This document shows positions 1-6,179 of a stretch of DNA of 16,329 nucleotides, piece after piece (within the stretch, counting starts at the first letter, position 1; every line of letters starts with the position of its first letter). The notes below the pieces were generated by a model, which saw only the letters and a program-made list of their open reading frames with translations, did not search any database and was not told the DNA's origin. Source of the stretch: a bacterium (GTDB lineage: Bacteria > CAIJMQ01 > JAADFP01); the NCBI GenBank assembly GCA_027021085.1, contig JALUVB010000030.1:1-16329 (forward strand), read 5' to 3'. A program made the translations under genes and the position numbers.

Positions 1-173
1 ACATGATATGGGGGCCAACTCACCACTCACTGTTCACTGCTTCCCCAGTCTATGGTCTATAGTCTAAAGTCTAAAATGCTCCCCTCACTCCTCGCTACTA
101 AATAAAAAGTCGCACATCGCGTTATTAGTTAGTTTGGTTAGATGAAGGCTATATCTTTGGCATCAAGTTAGTA
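1..173. other. Gene-free left edge downstream of the kinase gene
   Basis: No coding sequence is supported here. About half is heptamer repeat (annotated separately at 20-74). The rest, about 75-173, is AT-rich sequence following the histidine kinase stop codon. I see no stem followed by a T-run on the minus strand that would make a convincing intrinsic terminator. Confidence 0.6.
20..74 (-). repeat. Composite heptamer repeat, copy 1
   Basis: Read on the plus strand, positions 47-74 are four tandem heptamers of the form AGTCTAW/GGTCTAT. They are preceded by a short C-rich junction (about 39-46) and then by TTCACTG-type units (20-38). On the minus strand the order is (TAGACNN)n, then GGGGAAGCAGTG, then (AGTGAAC)-like units. 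The same order occurs near 6,130-6,178 (minus) and 13,980-14,043 (plus), so this is one composite repeat family. Function unknown. Confidence 0.75.
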
Positions 174-1145
174 TTAGGTCTCCTTGTTGAGCTGGGGGGA
201 ATCCTCTTCCCCTTTTAGGGGAATGCGGACTAAAAAGGTGGTGCCTTTTCCCACTTCTGATTCCACGGAAATTGTTCCTTTGTGCTCGGAGGCTATTTTA
301 TGGGCTACTGCCAGCCCCAACCCGGTTCCTCCGTAACCCTTGGAACTCTTGAAGGGAGTGAATATATCTTTTAATTTATCTTCCGGGATTCCACATCCTG
401 TGTCTGAGACAGCTATGTATAAAAACCCTTTCTCTTCGGCAACCTCGGCCTTGACGGTTACCTCTTCACCTGCCTCACATGCATCCAGGGCATTGCTGAC
501 CAGATTCAGGAGACAGCGGTAAATTCCCTTCGGGTCAACTTTGACCTGCTTCGAGGAAGAATCAGGAATCCATTCTAATTTTACTTCTTTATCCCGGGCT
601 TTATTCTGCAGTAGTTCGCATACTTCCTGCACAATTTTATTGATTTCTACTACCTGGTATTCAGGCTTGCGGGGCTTGGCGTAAAATAACATGTCCAGTA
701 CCAGGTCTCTAATCCGGTCAGTATTCCTCCGCACCATTTTCCAGCCTTTCACAATAGATGATACATCCTCTTTTTGCACTCCCAGGTCCATTATGAATAT
801 TCCGCCCTCCAGCGCATTCAGGATGTTTTTGATATCGTGGGACAGGCTGGCCATTGCTTCCCCCAGTGCCCGTATCTTTTCTGTCTGGATAAGCTGGTCA
901 GTGGTTTCCTTGAGCTGTTTAAGCGCCTTTTCCAGCTCCTTGTTTTTCTCTTCCAGTATATCCTTGGATTTTTTCAGGTCCTCCAGCATATTTATTAGTG
1001 CGGTGCGGGTGCGTTCCTTGGAAACTTCTGCTTCCTGACGAGCCTGGGCCATGTCCTCTAACATGTTAATAAAGGCTTTCCTTATCAAGGTAGGGTTTTT
1101 CAGCTTATCTGACTGATTGATTCCCTGGTTATAAATACTTTCCAT
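174..1145 (-). CDS. Soluble sensor histidine kinase (HisKA + HATPase_c)
   Basis: A cytosolic histidine kinase of 323 residues with no membrane segment and no recognisable sensor domain. Residues about 20-95 are charged coiled coil. The dimerisation/phosphoacceptor helix follows, with the H-box SHDIKN and His103 as the predicted phosphorylation site. The ATPase domain has an N-box (NLVSNALDA, with Asn214 and Asn218), a G1 box (DTGCGIP, 248-254) and a G2 box (GTGLGLA, 273-279). The catalytic core looks complete. The gene lies 16 nt downstream of the PAS/coiled-coil gene, with AGAGGA as a modest ribosome binding site before its ATG, and is the last gene of the signalling cassette. The likely sensor partner is the PAS protein upstream and the likely phosphate acceptor is the receiver at the head of the cassette; both partnerships are inferred from gene order. 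The motif INMLED occurs twice in the N-terminal coil. Confidence 0.93.
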   Translation of the reverse strand: MESIYNQGINQSDKLKNPTLIRKAFINMLEDMAQARQEAEVSKERTRTALINMLEDLKKSKDILEEKNKELEKALKQLKETTDQLIQTEKIRALGEAMASLSHDIKNILNALEGGIFIMDLGVQKEDVSSIVKGWKMVRRNTDRIRDLVLDMLFYAKPRKPEYQVVEINKIVQEVCELLQNKARDKEVKLEWIPDSSSKQVKVDPKGIYRCLLNLVSNALDACEAGEEVTVKAEVAEEKGFLYIAVSDTGCGIPEDKLKDIFTPFKSSKGYGGTGLGLAVAHKIASEHKGTISVESEVGKGTTFLVRIPLKGEEDSPQLNKET

Positions 1146-1161
1146 TTCTGTCCTCTGGTGG

Positions 1162-2016
1162 TCAGCCTCTTCTGGCTACCAGCTCTTTTTTCAGCTTGAT
1201 TATTTCTTTTGACAACCTGGCGTTTTCCTCTTTGAGCTCCACCATTACTAATTCACGGCCTATGGCCAACTCGGTAAATTTTTCCAGTTCCTCCACTTTC
1301 TTCTGAAGGTCGTCCCGGGATTTCTCCAGTTCAGCGGTTCTCAACCTTACCCTCTCCTCCAGCTCCTCTTTCATGCTTTTCAGCTCTTCGGTTACTATTT
1401 TTAACTCCTCGTTAGAGGCGTTTAACTCCTCGTTTGCTGCATGCAATTCTTCCGTGGTTTGCTGTAATTCCTCGTTAGTAGCCTGCAGTTCCTCGTTACT
1501 CCTATTCAATTCCTCGTTGGTTTTCTTGAGTTCTTCCCGGGCTTTTTCTTCAGAAGTAATATCAGTATAGATAGCATAAGCCCCTTTTATTTCACCCAGC
1601 ACATTTACCACGGGCCCTGCATTAATTAAAAATATCCGTTCCTCTCCGTTCCTGGTTTTGATTGTAGCCTTAATTTTTGCAATTGAACGACCTTTTTTAA
1701 TGCATTCCTGAAAGAACTCTATTTCTTTCCCCTGGCTTTCCCAGAGGTCTCCTACGTGCATCTTTCCCAGTATTTCTTCCCGTTTCCGGTAGCCCGAGGC
1801 TTTCAGGGCGCTTTCATTGATGAAAGTAATCATCAGGTTATTGTCTACTTCAACTACTAAATCATGGGTATTAAGTAAAATATTGTTAGCCATGGCGTAT
1901 TTCTCGGAAAGAATTTCTACCTGTCTTTCCAGGTTCCGGGAATAGATGCGGAGTTGCCTGTTTTCCTTCTCCAATTCTCCCATCTTCCCGTTTAACAACT
2001 CCAACTCCTTACTCAT
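1162..2016 (-). CDS. PAS domain protein with long NEEL-heptad coiled coil, no kinase domain
   Basis: This 284-residue protein has an N-terminal coiled coil (about 1-42), one PAS domain (about 43-155, ending in the usual YTDITSEEKAREEL linker), then a long coiled coil. Residues 160-222 are nine consecutive heptads of the pattern xEELxxx, mostly NEELxxx. The tail (about 245-280) carries LEKFTELAIGRELVMVELK, a motif common at the end of PAS-type signalling proteins. There is no histidine kinase, GGDEF or methyl-acceptor output domain, so it is probably a sensor or adaptor that works through a partner; the kinase gene 16 nt downstream is the obvious candidate. A strong GAGGGGGTGAT site precedes the ATG. 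NEEL-type coils are also typical of CheB-CheR-PAS fusion proteins, which is notable given the nearby CheR gene. Ligand unknown. Confidence 0.85.
   Translation of the reverse strand: MSKELELLNGKMGELEKENRQLRIYSRNLERQVEILSEKYAMANNILLNTHDLVVEVDNNLMITFINESALKASGYRKREEILGKMHVGDLWESQGKEIEFFQECIKKGRSIAKIKATIKTRNGEERIFLINAGPVVNVLGEIKGAYAIYTDITSEEKAREELKKTNEELNRSNEELQATNEELQQTTEELHAANEELNASNEELKIVTEELKSMKEELEERVRLRTAELEKSRDDLQKKVEELEKFTELAIGRELVMVELKEENARLSKEIIKLKKELVARRG
1351..1539 (-). repeat. 21-bp coding repeat encoding NEEL heptads
   Basis: Nine in-frame units of 21 bp inside the PAS/coiled-coil gene. On the plus strand they appear as recurring AACTCCTCGTTAG-like or AATTCCTCGTTRG-like blocks. They encode residues 160-222 and keep a seven-residue coiled-coil register. 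Copies have diverged in third positions and in heptad positions 5-7, so this looks like an old, selected protein repeat and not a recent satellite expansion. Confidence 0.8.
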
Positions 2017-2068
2017 TTTCTATCACCCCCTCTCAATGAATTTTACTCGACTCAACCCTCCAAACCCC

Positions 2069-2293
2069 CTATATTTCTCCGCGCATTACTTTCTGGTAAA
2101 AATCGCACTTCTGGCAATTACCGTACTTCTCTGCATAGGTACCTTGAACCGTGCCTCCGCAGAGTGTTCCCGCCACGAACCAGCAGTCCCTCCCATGGTC
2201 CGGATAGGCAGGACATTTGCCCAGTTCATCAGCTTTTGCTCCCCCTTCTTCCCGACCACACTTCTTGAATTCCCAGCAGTTTATCTCTCCCAT
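2069..2293 (-). CDS. Two-CW domain small cysteine-rich protein
   Basis: A small soluble protein of 74 residues, or 76 if it starts at a TTG two codons upstream. Numbered from that TTG, it has seven cysteines (8, 14, 29, 39, 47, 62, 65), two of them in Cys-Trp pairs (8-9 and 39-40). A CWEFKKCGR block starts the protein and a CxxC pair sits near its end. This matches what is annotated as the two-CW domain, which I know as a stand-alone protein or as an extension on signalling proteins in anaerobes. Cysteine spacing suggests a metal or redox-active site, but no function is established to my knowledge. It lies between cheR and the PAS gene. A strong AAGGAGGTG lies 10 nt before the ATG and only 4 nt before the TTG, so I prefer the ATG, not strongly. 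Confidence 0.8.
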   Translation of the reverse strand: MGEINCWEFKKCGREEGGAKADELGKCPAYPDHGRDCWFVAGTLCGGTVQGTYAEKYGNCQKCDFYQKVMRGEI

Positions 2294-2311
2294 TTTCAAA
2301 ACACCTCCTTC

Positions 2312-3238
2312 CTACCTCTGGTAAACGCGCTCTTTATAATATAAACAATGAAAAAGTTTGGCTGCTTTTCCCACAGGTGTTTCTGCTTTGCCTAACCATA
2401 GCAAGCCGCCTGGTCTTAAGGCCTTGTATAGTTTTAAATAGACTTTTTCCTGGAGCTGGCGGGTGAAGTAGATAAGTAGGTTGCGGCAGATGACAAAATC
2501 AAATCCGGCAAAGTTGTCACCGTTAATTATGGAATGCCTGAGAAACTTTACCATGTCTTTGATATCAGCGTTCACCCGGTATTTCCCGGAAGAATTCTTG
2601 TGAAAGTACTTCTCCACCAATTCTGGGGCCACCCCTTCCAACTTACTTTTATCATATACCCCTTTTCTTGCTTTGGCAAGTGAAGCCTCGTCTATGTCAG
2701 TCCCGTAAATCCTTATGTTTATCTTTTCTGTTTCTTCCCCCAGGATTTCACGCAGGATAATGGCCAGGGAATAGGGCTCCTCGCCGCTGGCACAGGCTAT
2801 GCTCCAGATGTTTATAGATGGTGTGCCTGATTTTCTCTCTTTACTTCTGGCAATAATCTCTGGCAGTACTTTCTCTCTGATTATCCGCCAGTCGTTTTTA
2901 TCTCGGAAAAACTGGGTAACGTTTATGAGCAGTGTAGAGAGAAGATAATTATATTCTTCCCGGTGTTTATCCAGATAATCAAGGTACTCCTGGTATGTCT
3001 TATTATTTGTTAGGCGCAACCTGGTCTCCAGGCGATGTTTTATTGTAGTATCTTTATATTGACGAAAATCCTGGCCGGTTACCTGGTAAACCCTCTCCAT
3101 CAACAAGGAGAATGCCTCTTCTGATTGTATATCAGGGGATAATTCCTGCAATTCACCGCGTCTTTTCTGAGAAGCTTCACACATAAGTTTATGTATATCA
3201 AATCCCCTCGTCTCACGTTCACACCAAGCGGGATTCAT
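2312..3238 (-). CDS. cheR: CheR-type protein-glutamate O-methyltransferase
   Basis: A CheR-family methyltransferase of 308 residues, expected to transfer methyl from S-adenosylmethionine to glutamate side chains of a receptor-like coiled coil. It has the all-helical N-terminal CheR domain (about 40-110, ending in NVTQFFRD, 106-113). The SAM-binding domain follows, with ACASGEEPYS (148-157), the acidic GTDID (179-183) and CRNLLIYF (251-258). About 35 extra residues precede the usual start. No TPR or pentapeptide-tether motif is visible. The start codon overlaps the stop codon of the response regulator by 4 nt (ATGA), so the two are almost certainly cotranslated. No chemoreceptor, CheA, CheW or CheB gene is in the window, so the substrate is unknown; a role outside flagellar chemotaxis is plausible. 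Family call is firm, role is inference. Confidence 0.92.
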   Translation of the reverse strand: MNPAWCERETRGFDIHKLMCEASQKRRGELQELSPDIQSEEAFSLLMERVYQVTGQDFRQYKDTTIKHRLETRLRLTNNKTYQEYLDYLDKHREEYNYLLSTLLINVTQFFRDKNDWRIIREKVLPEIIARSKERKSGTPSINIWSIACASGEEPYSLAIILREILGEETEKINIRIYGTDIDEASLAKARKGVYDKSKLEGVAPELVEKYFHKNSSGKYRVNADIKDMVKFLRHSIINGDNFAGFDFVICRNLLIYFTRQLQEKVYLKLYKALRPGGLLWLGKAETPVGKAAKLFHCLYYKERVYQR

Positions 3239-3633
3239 TCCATTTTAAATATTTTTTTAACTGCCTCTTTCAATTTGTTTGGGTCAATAGGTTTTTCAAT
3301 GTATTCTGCCGGACGTGCTCCCATAAATTCCTCCATCTCCTGCACGGAGAATCCCATGCCTACCTTATCTCTAATCCCTGTAAGCATTACCACAGGTATA
3401 TCTTTTGTTTTTTCGTCCTGTTTTATCTCATGGAAAACGCGGAACCCGTCCTTTTTAGGCATTTGTACATCAAGGATAATTAAGTCAGGATGTTCATCAA
3501 TAGCTTTTTTTAAGCCTTCTTCTCCATTATGAGCCGTAATTATATCGAATCCTTCCAATTCCAGGATGGCTTTTACAAACTCCAGGCAATCAGGCTCATC
3601 ATCTACGGCAAGAATCCTTTTAGTATCTGCCAT
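3235..3633 (-). CDS. Single-domain response regulator (CheY-like receiver)
   Basis: A stand-alone receiver domain of 132 residues with no DNA-binding or enzymatic output domain. All the conserved receiver residues are present: acidic pair Asp11-Asp12, phosphoacceptor Asp55 in LIILDVQMP, Thr85 in VVMLTG and Lys114 in EKPIDP. The stretch between Thr85 and Lys114 is about seven residues longer than in CheY, which enlarges the alpha4 region used for partner recognition. It is the first gene of the signalling cassette, with AAGGAGGTG directly before the ATG and a candidate extended -10 promoter about 35 nt upstream. It is translationally coupled to cheR. The probable phosphodonor is the soluble histidine kinase at the end of the cassette (inference). 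Confidence 0.93.
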   Translation of the reverse strand: MADTKRILAVDDEPDCLEFVKAILELEGFDIITAHNGEEGLKKAIDEHPDLIILDVQMPKKDGFRVFHEIKQDEKTKDIPVVMLTGIRDKVGMGFSVQEMEEFMGARPAEYIEKPIDPNKLKEAVKKIFKME

Positions 3634-3666
3634 TATTACACCTCCTTCTTTTCTCTTACCGTAAAT

Positions 3667-3675
3667 ATTTTATCA
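3667..3675 (-). promoter_or_regulatory. Candidate extended -10 promoter of the signalling cassette
   Basis: On the minus strand this reads TGATAAAAT, an extended -10 (TG-N-TAAAAT). No good -35 lies at 16-18 nt, as is common for extended -10 promoters. A start near 3,660 would give a leader of about 27 nt holding the AAGGAGGTG of the response regulator. The same nonamer precedes the sulfatase gene. Confidence 0.45.
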
Positions 3676-3702
3676 TAAAGATAGTGCTAATAGGACAAAG
3701 TC

Positions 3703-4395
3703 TCAACAATTTCTGTCTTTCTGACCGTAGCGAGAAGAGTGGTATCTTTCGTGCCATTTTTTTATTTCTTCTGCCGGTAAGGGGGAAAGTTTTATTCCCG
3801 GGAAAGCATTCCCAAGTAGCAGGGCAAAATAGGAAGTCTTTGCCACATATTCTGCCATCTCTGCATAAAATACTGCTTTCTCAGGAGTTTCTGCAAAGCT
3901 AAATACTCCGTGTTTTTCCAGGAGAACAACCGGGGATTTTTTTCCCCTGTATCGTAATATCGATTCTCCAATGTGATTCCCTATATTGTCTGCGTAGGGG
4001 GCCACGGGTATTTCTTCTCCGAATACGTCTGCGTGGGCAGTAGAAAACACAGGTATGGAGAGCCCCATTATAGAAAAAACAGTGGCGTAGGAAGAATGGG
4101 TATGCACTACTCCCCCTATTTCTTCCAGGTTCTGGTAGAGGTATAAATGGTGCGGTGTGTCTACCGAAGGTTTCCATTTTCCCCATATAACCTCCCCCTT
4201 CAGGTTAACCACCACGATATCTTCTACTTTAAGCTTCTGGTAGGGGATCCCACTGGGTTTTATGGCTACGTAGCCTTTTTCTCTGTCTATTCCGCTCACG
4301 TTACCCTGGGTTCCCGTAACTAATCCGCTTTTGGATAATCTGATATTTGCTCCCCAGACCTCGTCCAGCAGGGGATAAAAAGACTTGCTATCCAT
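3703..4395 (-). CDS. araD: L-ribulose-5-phosphate 4-epimerase (AraD-type class II aldolase)
   Basis: A 230-residue class II aldolase/epimerase, the length expected for AraD. It interconverts L-ribulose 5-phosphate and D-xylulose 5-phosphate, feeding arabinose or ribulose into the pentose phosphate pathway. Visible active-site features are GNVS (31-34) and KPSG (46-49) for phosphate binding, Asp79 in SVDTPHH, zinc ligands His98 and His100 in VVHTHS, the third zinc His162 in EKHGVF, catalytic Asp123 in AHADVFG and Tyr223 near the C-terminus in SRYGQ. All correspond to the E. coli AraD catalytic set. The start overlaps the end of araB by 8 nt, with AAGGAAGG upstream. Fuculose-phosphate aldolase is the main alternative, but the C-terminal Tyr and the araB neighbour favour AraD. 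Confidence 0.9.
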   Translation of the reverse strand: MDSKSFYPLLDEVWGANIRLSKSGLVTGTQGNVSGIDREKGYVAIKPSGIPYQKLKVEDIVVVNLKGEVIWGKWKPSVDTPHHLYLYQNLEEIGGVVHTHSSYATVFSIMGLSIPVFSTAHADVFGEEIPVAPYADNIGNHIGESILRYRGKKSPVVLLEKHGVFSFAETPEKAVFYAEMAEYVAKTSYFALLLGNAFPGIKLSPLPAEEIKKWHERYHSSRYGQKDRNC

Positions 4396-6070
4396 GGCTG
4401 CCTTCCTTTAACTTTAACAGTTTTTTCATCACAGGATATAATTTTTCCCCTCCTAAACCAAACATATTATGGAGGGGAACATACAGGGAATAAAGAATGT
4501 TGTATATTTCGGTATTCTCCGGATTGGGATAGTAGGTTTCCTCCCTTAATTTGCAGAGTTTCCGGATAGCCTCTTCCACGTTCTGGAAGTATCCCCCCGC
4601 CACTGCCCCGAATATTGCCGCACCCAGGGCACAGGTTTGAGCAGCACGGGAGAGATAAATGCTCCTTCCCAGGATATCTGCATAAAGCTGCATGAGAAGA
4701 GGGTTTTTGTAGGGGATGCCTCCCGTGGCGATGATGTTTTTTACTTTTATCCCGTATTCTTCCAGCCTTTCTACAATAACCCGCGCACCAAATGCGGTGG
4801 CTTCAATAAGGCTGCGATAGATTTCTTCTGCCTTGCTATTCAGCGTAAGTCCAACCAGTAAGCCACTCAATCTCTGGTCCACCAGGATGGTCCTGTTCCC
4901 GTTATGCCAGTCAAGTGCCAGCAACCCCGTCTCGCCCGGTTTAAGGGAAGAGGCAAGGTGGCTGAGATAATCGTGAATACTCACCCCTTTATTCTGTGCC
5001 GCAATGAAATATTTCCCCGGTACAAGGTTCTTAACAAACCAGTTAAAGATATCTCCTACGGCAGATTGTCCTGCTTCCAGTCCTATGTAGCCGGGTACAA
5101 TAGAGTCGGGGACAATGCCGCAAAGCCCCGGTATATCCGGTAAGGATTCATCCTTGGGAAATATCATCATATCGCAGGTGGATGTGCCAATGATTTTTAC
5201 TAAGGTCTGCGGTTTTATCCCTGCACCCACTGCTCCCATGTGTGCATCAAATGCTCCCACGCTCACTGGGATTCCGGGAGGAATTCCCCATTCCTTTGCC
5301 CATTCTGCGCTGAGAATACCTTCCGGTTCTCCCGCAGGATAGGCTTCCTGATATAGTTTACTTCTTAATCCTTTGAAATGCGGGGAAAGCATTTCTAAAA
5401 ATTCTTCGTCGGGCAGACCACCCCATTCTTTGCTGTACAGCGCTTTATGCCCTGCTGCACATATGCTTCTCTTTACTTGCCGGGCGTTTTTCTTCCCGGT
5501 AAGAACAGCAGGAATATAATCCGCCAGTTCCAGGAAACTGTCAGCCGCCTCAAATACCTTCCGGTCCACGCGGGCAAGATGTAAAATCTTGGAAAAGAAC
5601 CATTCCGAGGAATAGACTCCCCCGATTTTCCCCAGGTAATGAGGACGGTGCTTTCTGGCTAATTCTGTAATCTCTTCTGCTTCTGCAGCACTGGTGTGGT
5701 CTTTCCACAACCAGGCCATGGCATTGGGATTAGCACGAAATTCCTTGTGAAAGGAGAGGGGGACAAGTTTGTCGTCCACGGGTAGGGGAGTACTGCCCGT
5801 GGTATCTACGCCTATTCCTTTTATCTTTTCCGGGGAGAAACGAGGGTTATCCGATGCTTCTGAGATTACTCTTTTACCGGCTTTTTTCAGGCTTGCGTGA
5901 TAATCAGCGGGATTCTGCCGGGCCAGGTGCGGATTTTTTTCCTCAATGATTACTCCTTCTATGCCGGAAGGGTATCCTTCCACTGCCCGGGCAATTTCTT
6001 CCCCTGAGGAGAGGTCTATTACCACTGCCCGCACGGAATTTGTCCCGAAATCAATACCCAATGCATACAT
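4388..6070 (-). CDS. araB: Ribulokinase (FGGY family)
   Basis: A FGGY-family carbohydrate kinase of 560 residues, close to the size of E. coli AraB, which phosphorylates ribulose at O5. The N-terminal domain has the ATPase-fold signature GIDFGTNSVRAVVID (5-19), followed by VDTTGSTPLPVD (88-99), typical of ribulokinases. The second domain has the probable catalytic base Asp275 in GAFDAHMGAVGAG, then IGTSTCDM (294-301) and the adenine-binding ATGGIPYKNP region (448-457). GGGAGGGG lies 6 nt before the ATG. The gene overlaps araD by 8 nt. No araA isomerase, AraR/AraC regulator or sugar transporter is in the window, so the substrate may be L-ribulose taken up as such or made by an isomerase encoded elsewhere. 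The upstream gene-free stretch is repeat-rich. Confidence 0.92.
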   Translation of the reverse strand: MYALGIDFGTNSVRAVVIDLSSGEEIARAVEGYPSGIEGVIIEEKNPHLARQNPADYHASLKKAGKRVISEASDNPRFSPEKIKGIGVDTTGSTPLPVDDKLVPLSFHKEFRANPNAMAWLWKDHTSAAEAEEITELARKHRPHYLGKIGGVYSSEWFFSKILHLARVDRKVFEAADSFLELADYIPAVLTGKKNARQVKRSICAAGHKALYSKEWGGLPDEEFLEMLSPHFKGLRSKLYQEAYPAGEPEGILSAEWAKEWGIPPGIPVSVGAFDAHMGAVGAGIKPQTLVKIIGTSTCDMMIFPKDESLPDIPGLCGIVPDSIVPGYIGLEAGQSAVGDIFNWFVKNLVPGKYFIAAQNKGVSIHDYLSHLASSLKPGETGLLALDWHNGNRTILVDQRLSGLLVGLTLNSKAEEIYRSLIEATAFGARVIVERLEEYGIKVKNIIATGGIPYKNPLLMQLYADILGRSIYLSRAAQTCALGAAIFGAVAGGYFQNVEEAIRKLCKLREETYYPNPENTEIYNILYSLYVPLHNMFGLGGEKLYPVMKKLLKLKEGSHG

Positions 6071-6127
6071 TTTATTTCCCCTCCCTTAATAATTTCTAAA
6101 TAAACTACAAACCCCAGCTCCCAAATC

Positions 6128-6178
6128 CCTAATCACTGCTCCCCGTCTAATGTCTATAGTCTATGGTCTAAAGTCTAT
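6128..6178 (-). repeat. Composite heptamer repeat, copy 2
   Basis: Plus-strand positions 6,144-6,178 are five tandem heptamers of the form NGTCTAW. They are preceded by CACTGCTCCCC (6,134-6,144) and then by a short run of CCCAAATCCCTAA character. On the minus strand the order is (TAGACNN)n, GGGGAGCAGTG, then GATTAGGGATTTGGGA. This is the same architecture as copies 1 and 3. The array starts 1 nt after the citramalate synthase stop codon TAG and fills about half of the 109-nt gap to araB, leaving little room for a normal promoter or terminator. Confidence 0.8.
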
Positions 6179-6179
6179 T

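Noticed and set aside
1351-1539. Methylation sites for CheR in the NEEL coil
   Set aside because: The classical receptor consensus (two small residues, two any, Glu/Gln pair, two any, two small) does not fit strictly, because the residue after the second Glu is Leu. CheR acting on this coil stays a hypothesis only.
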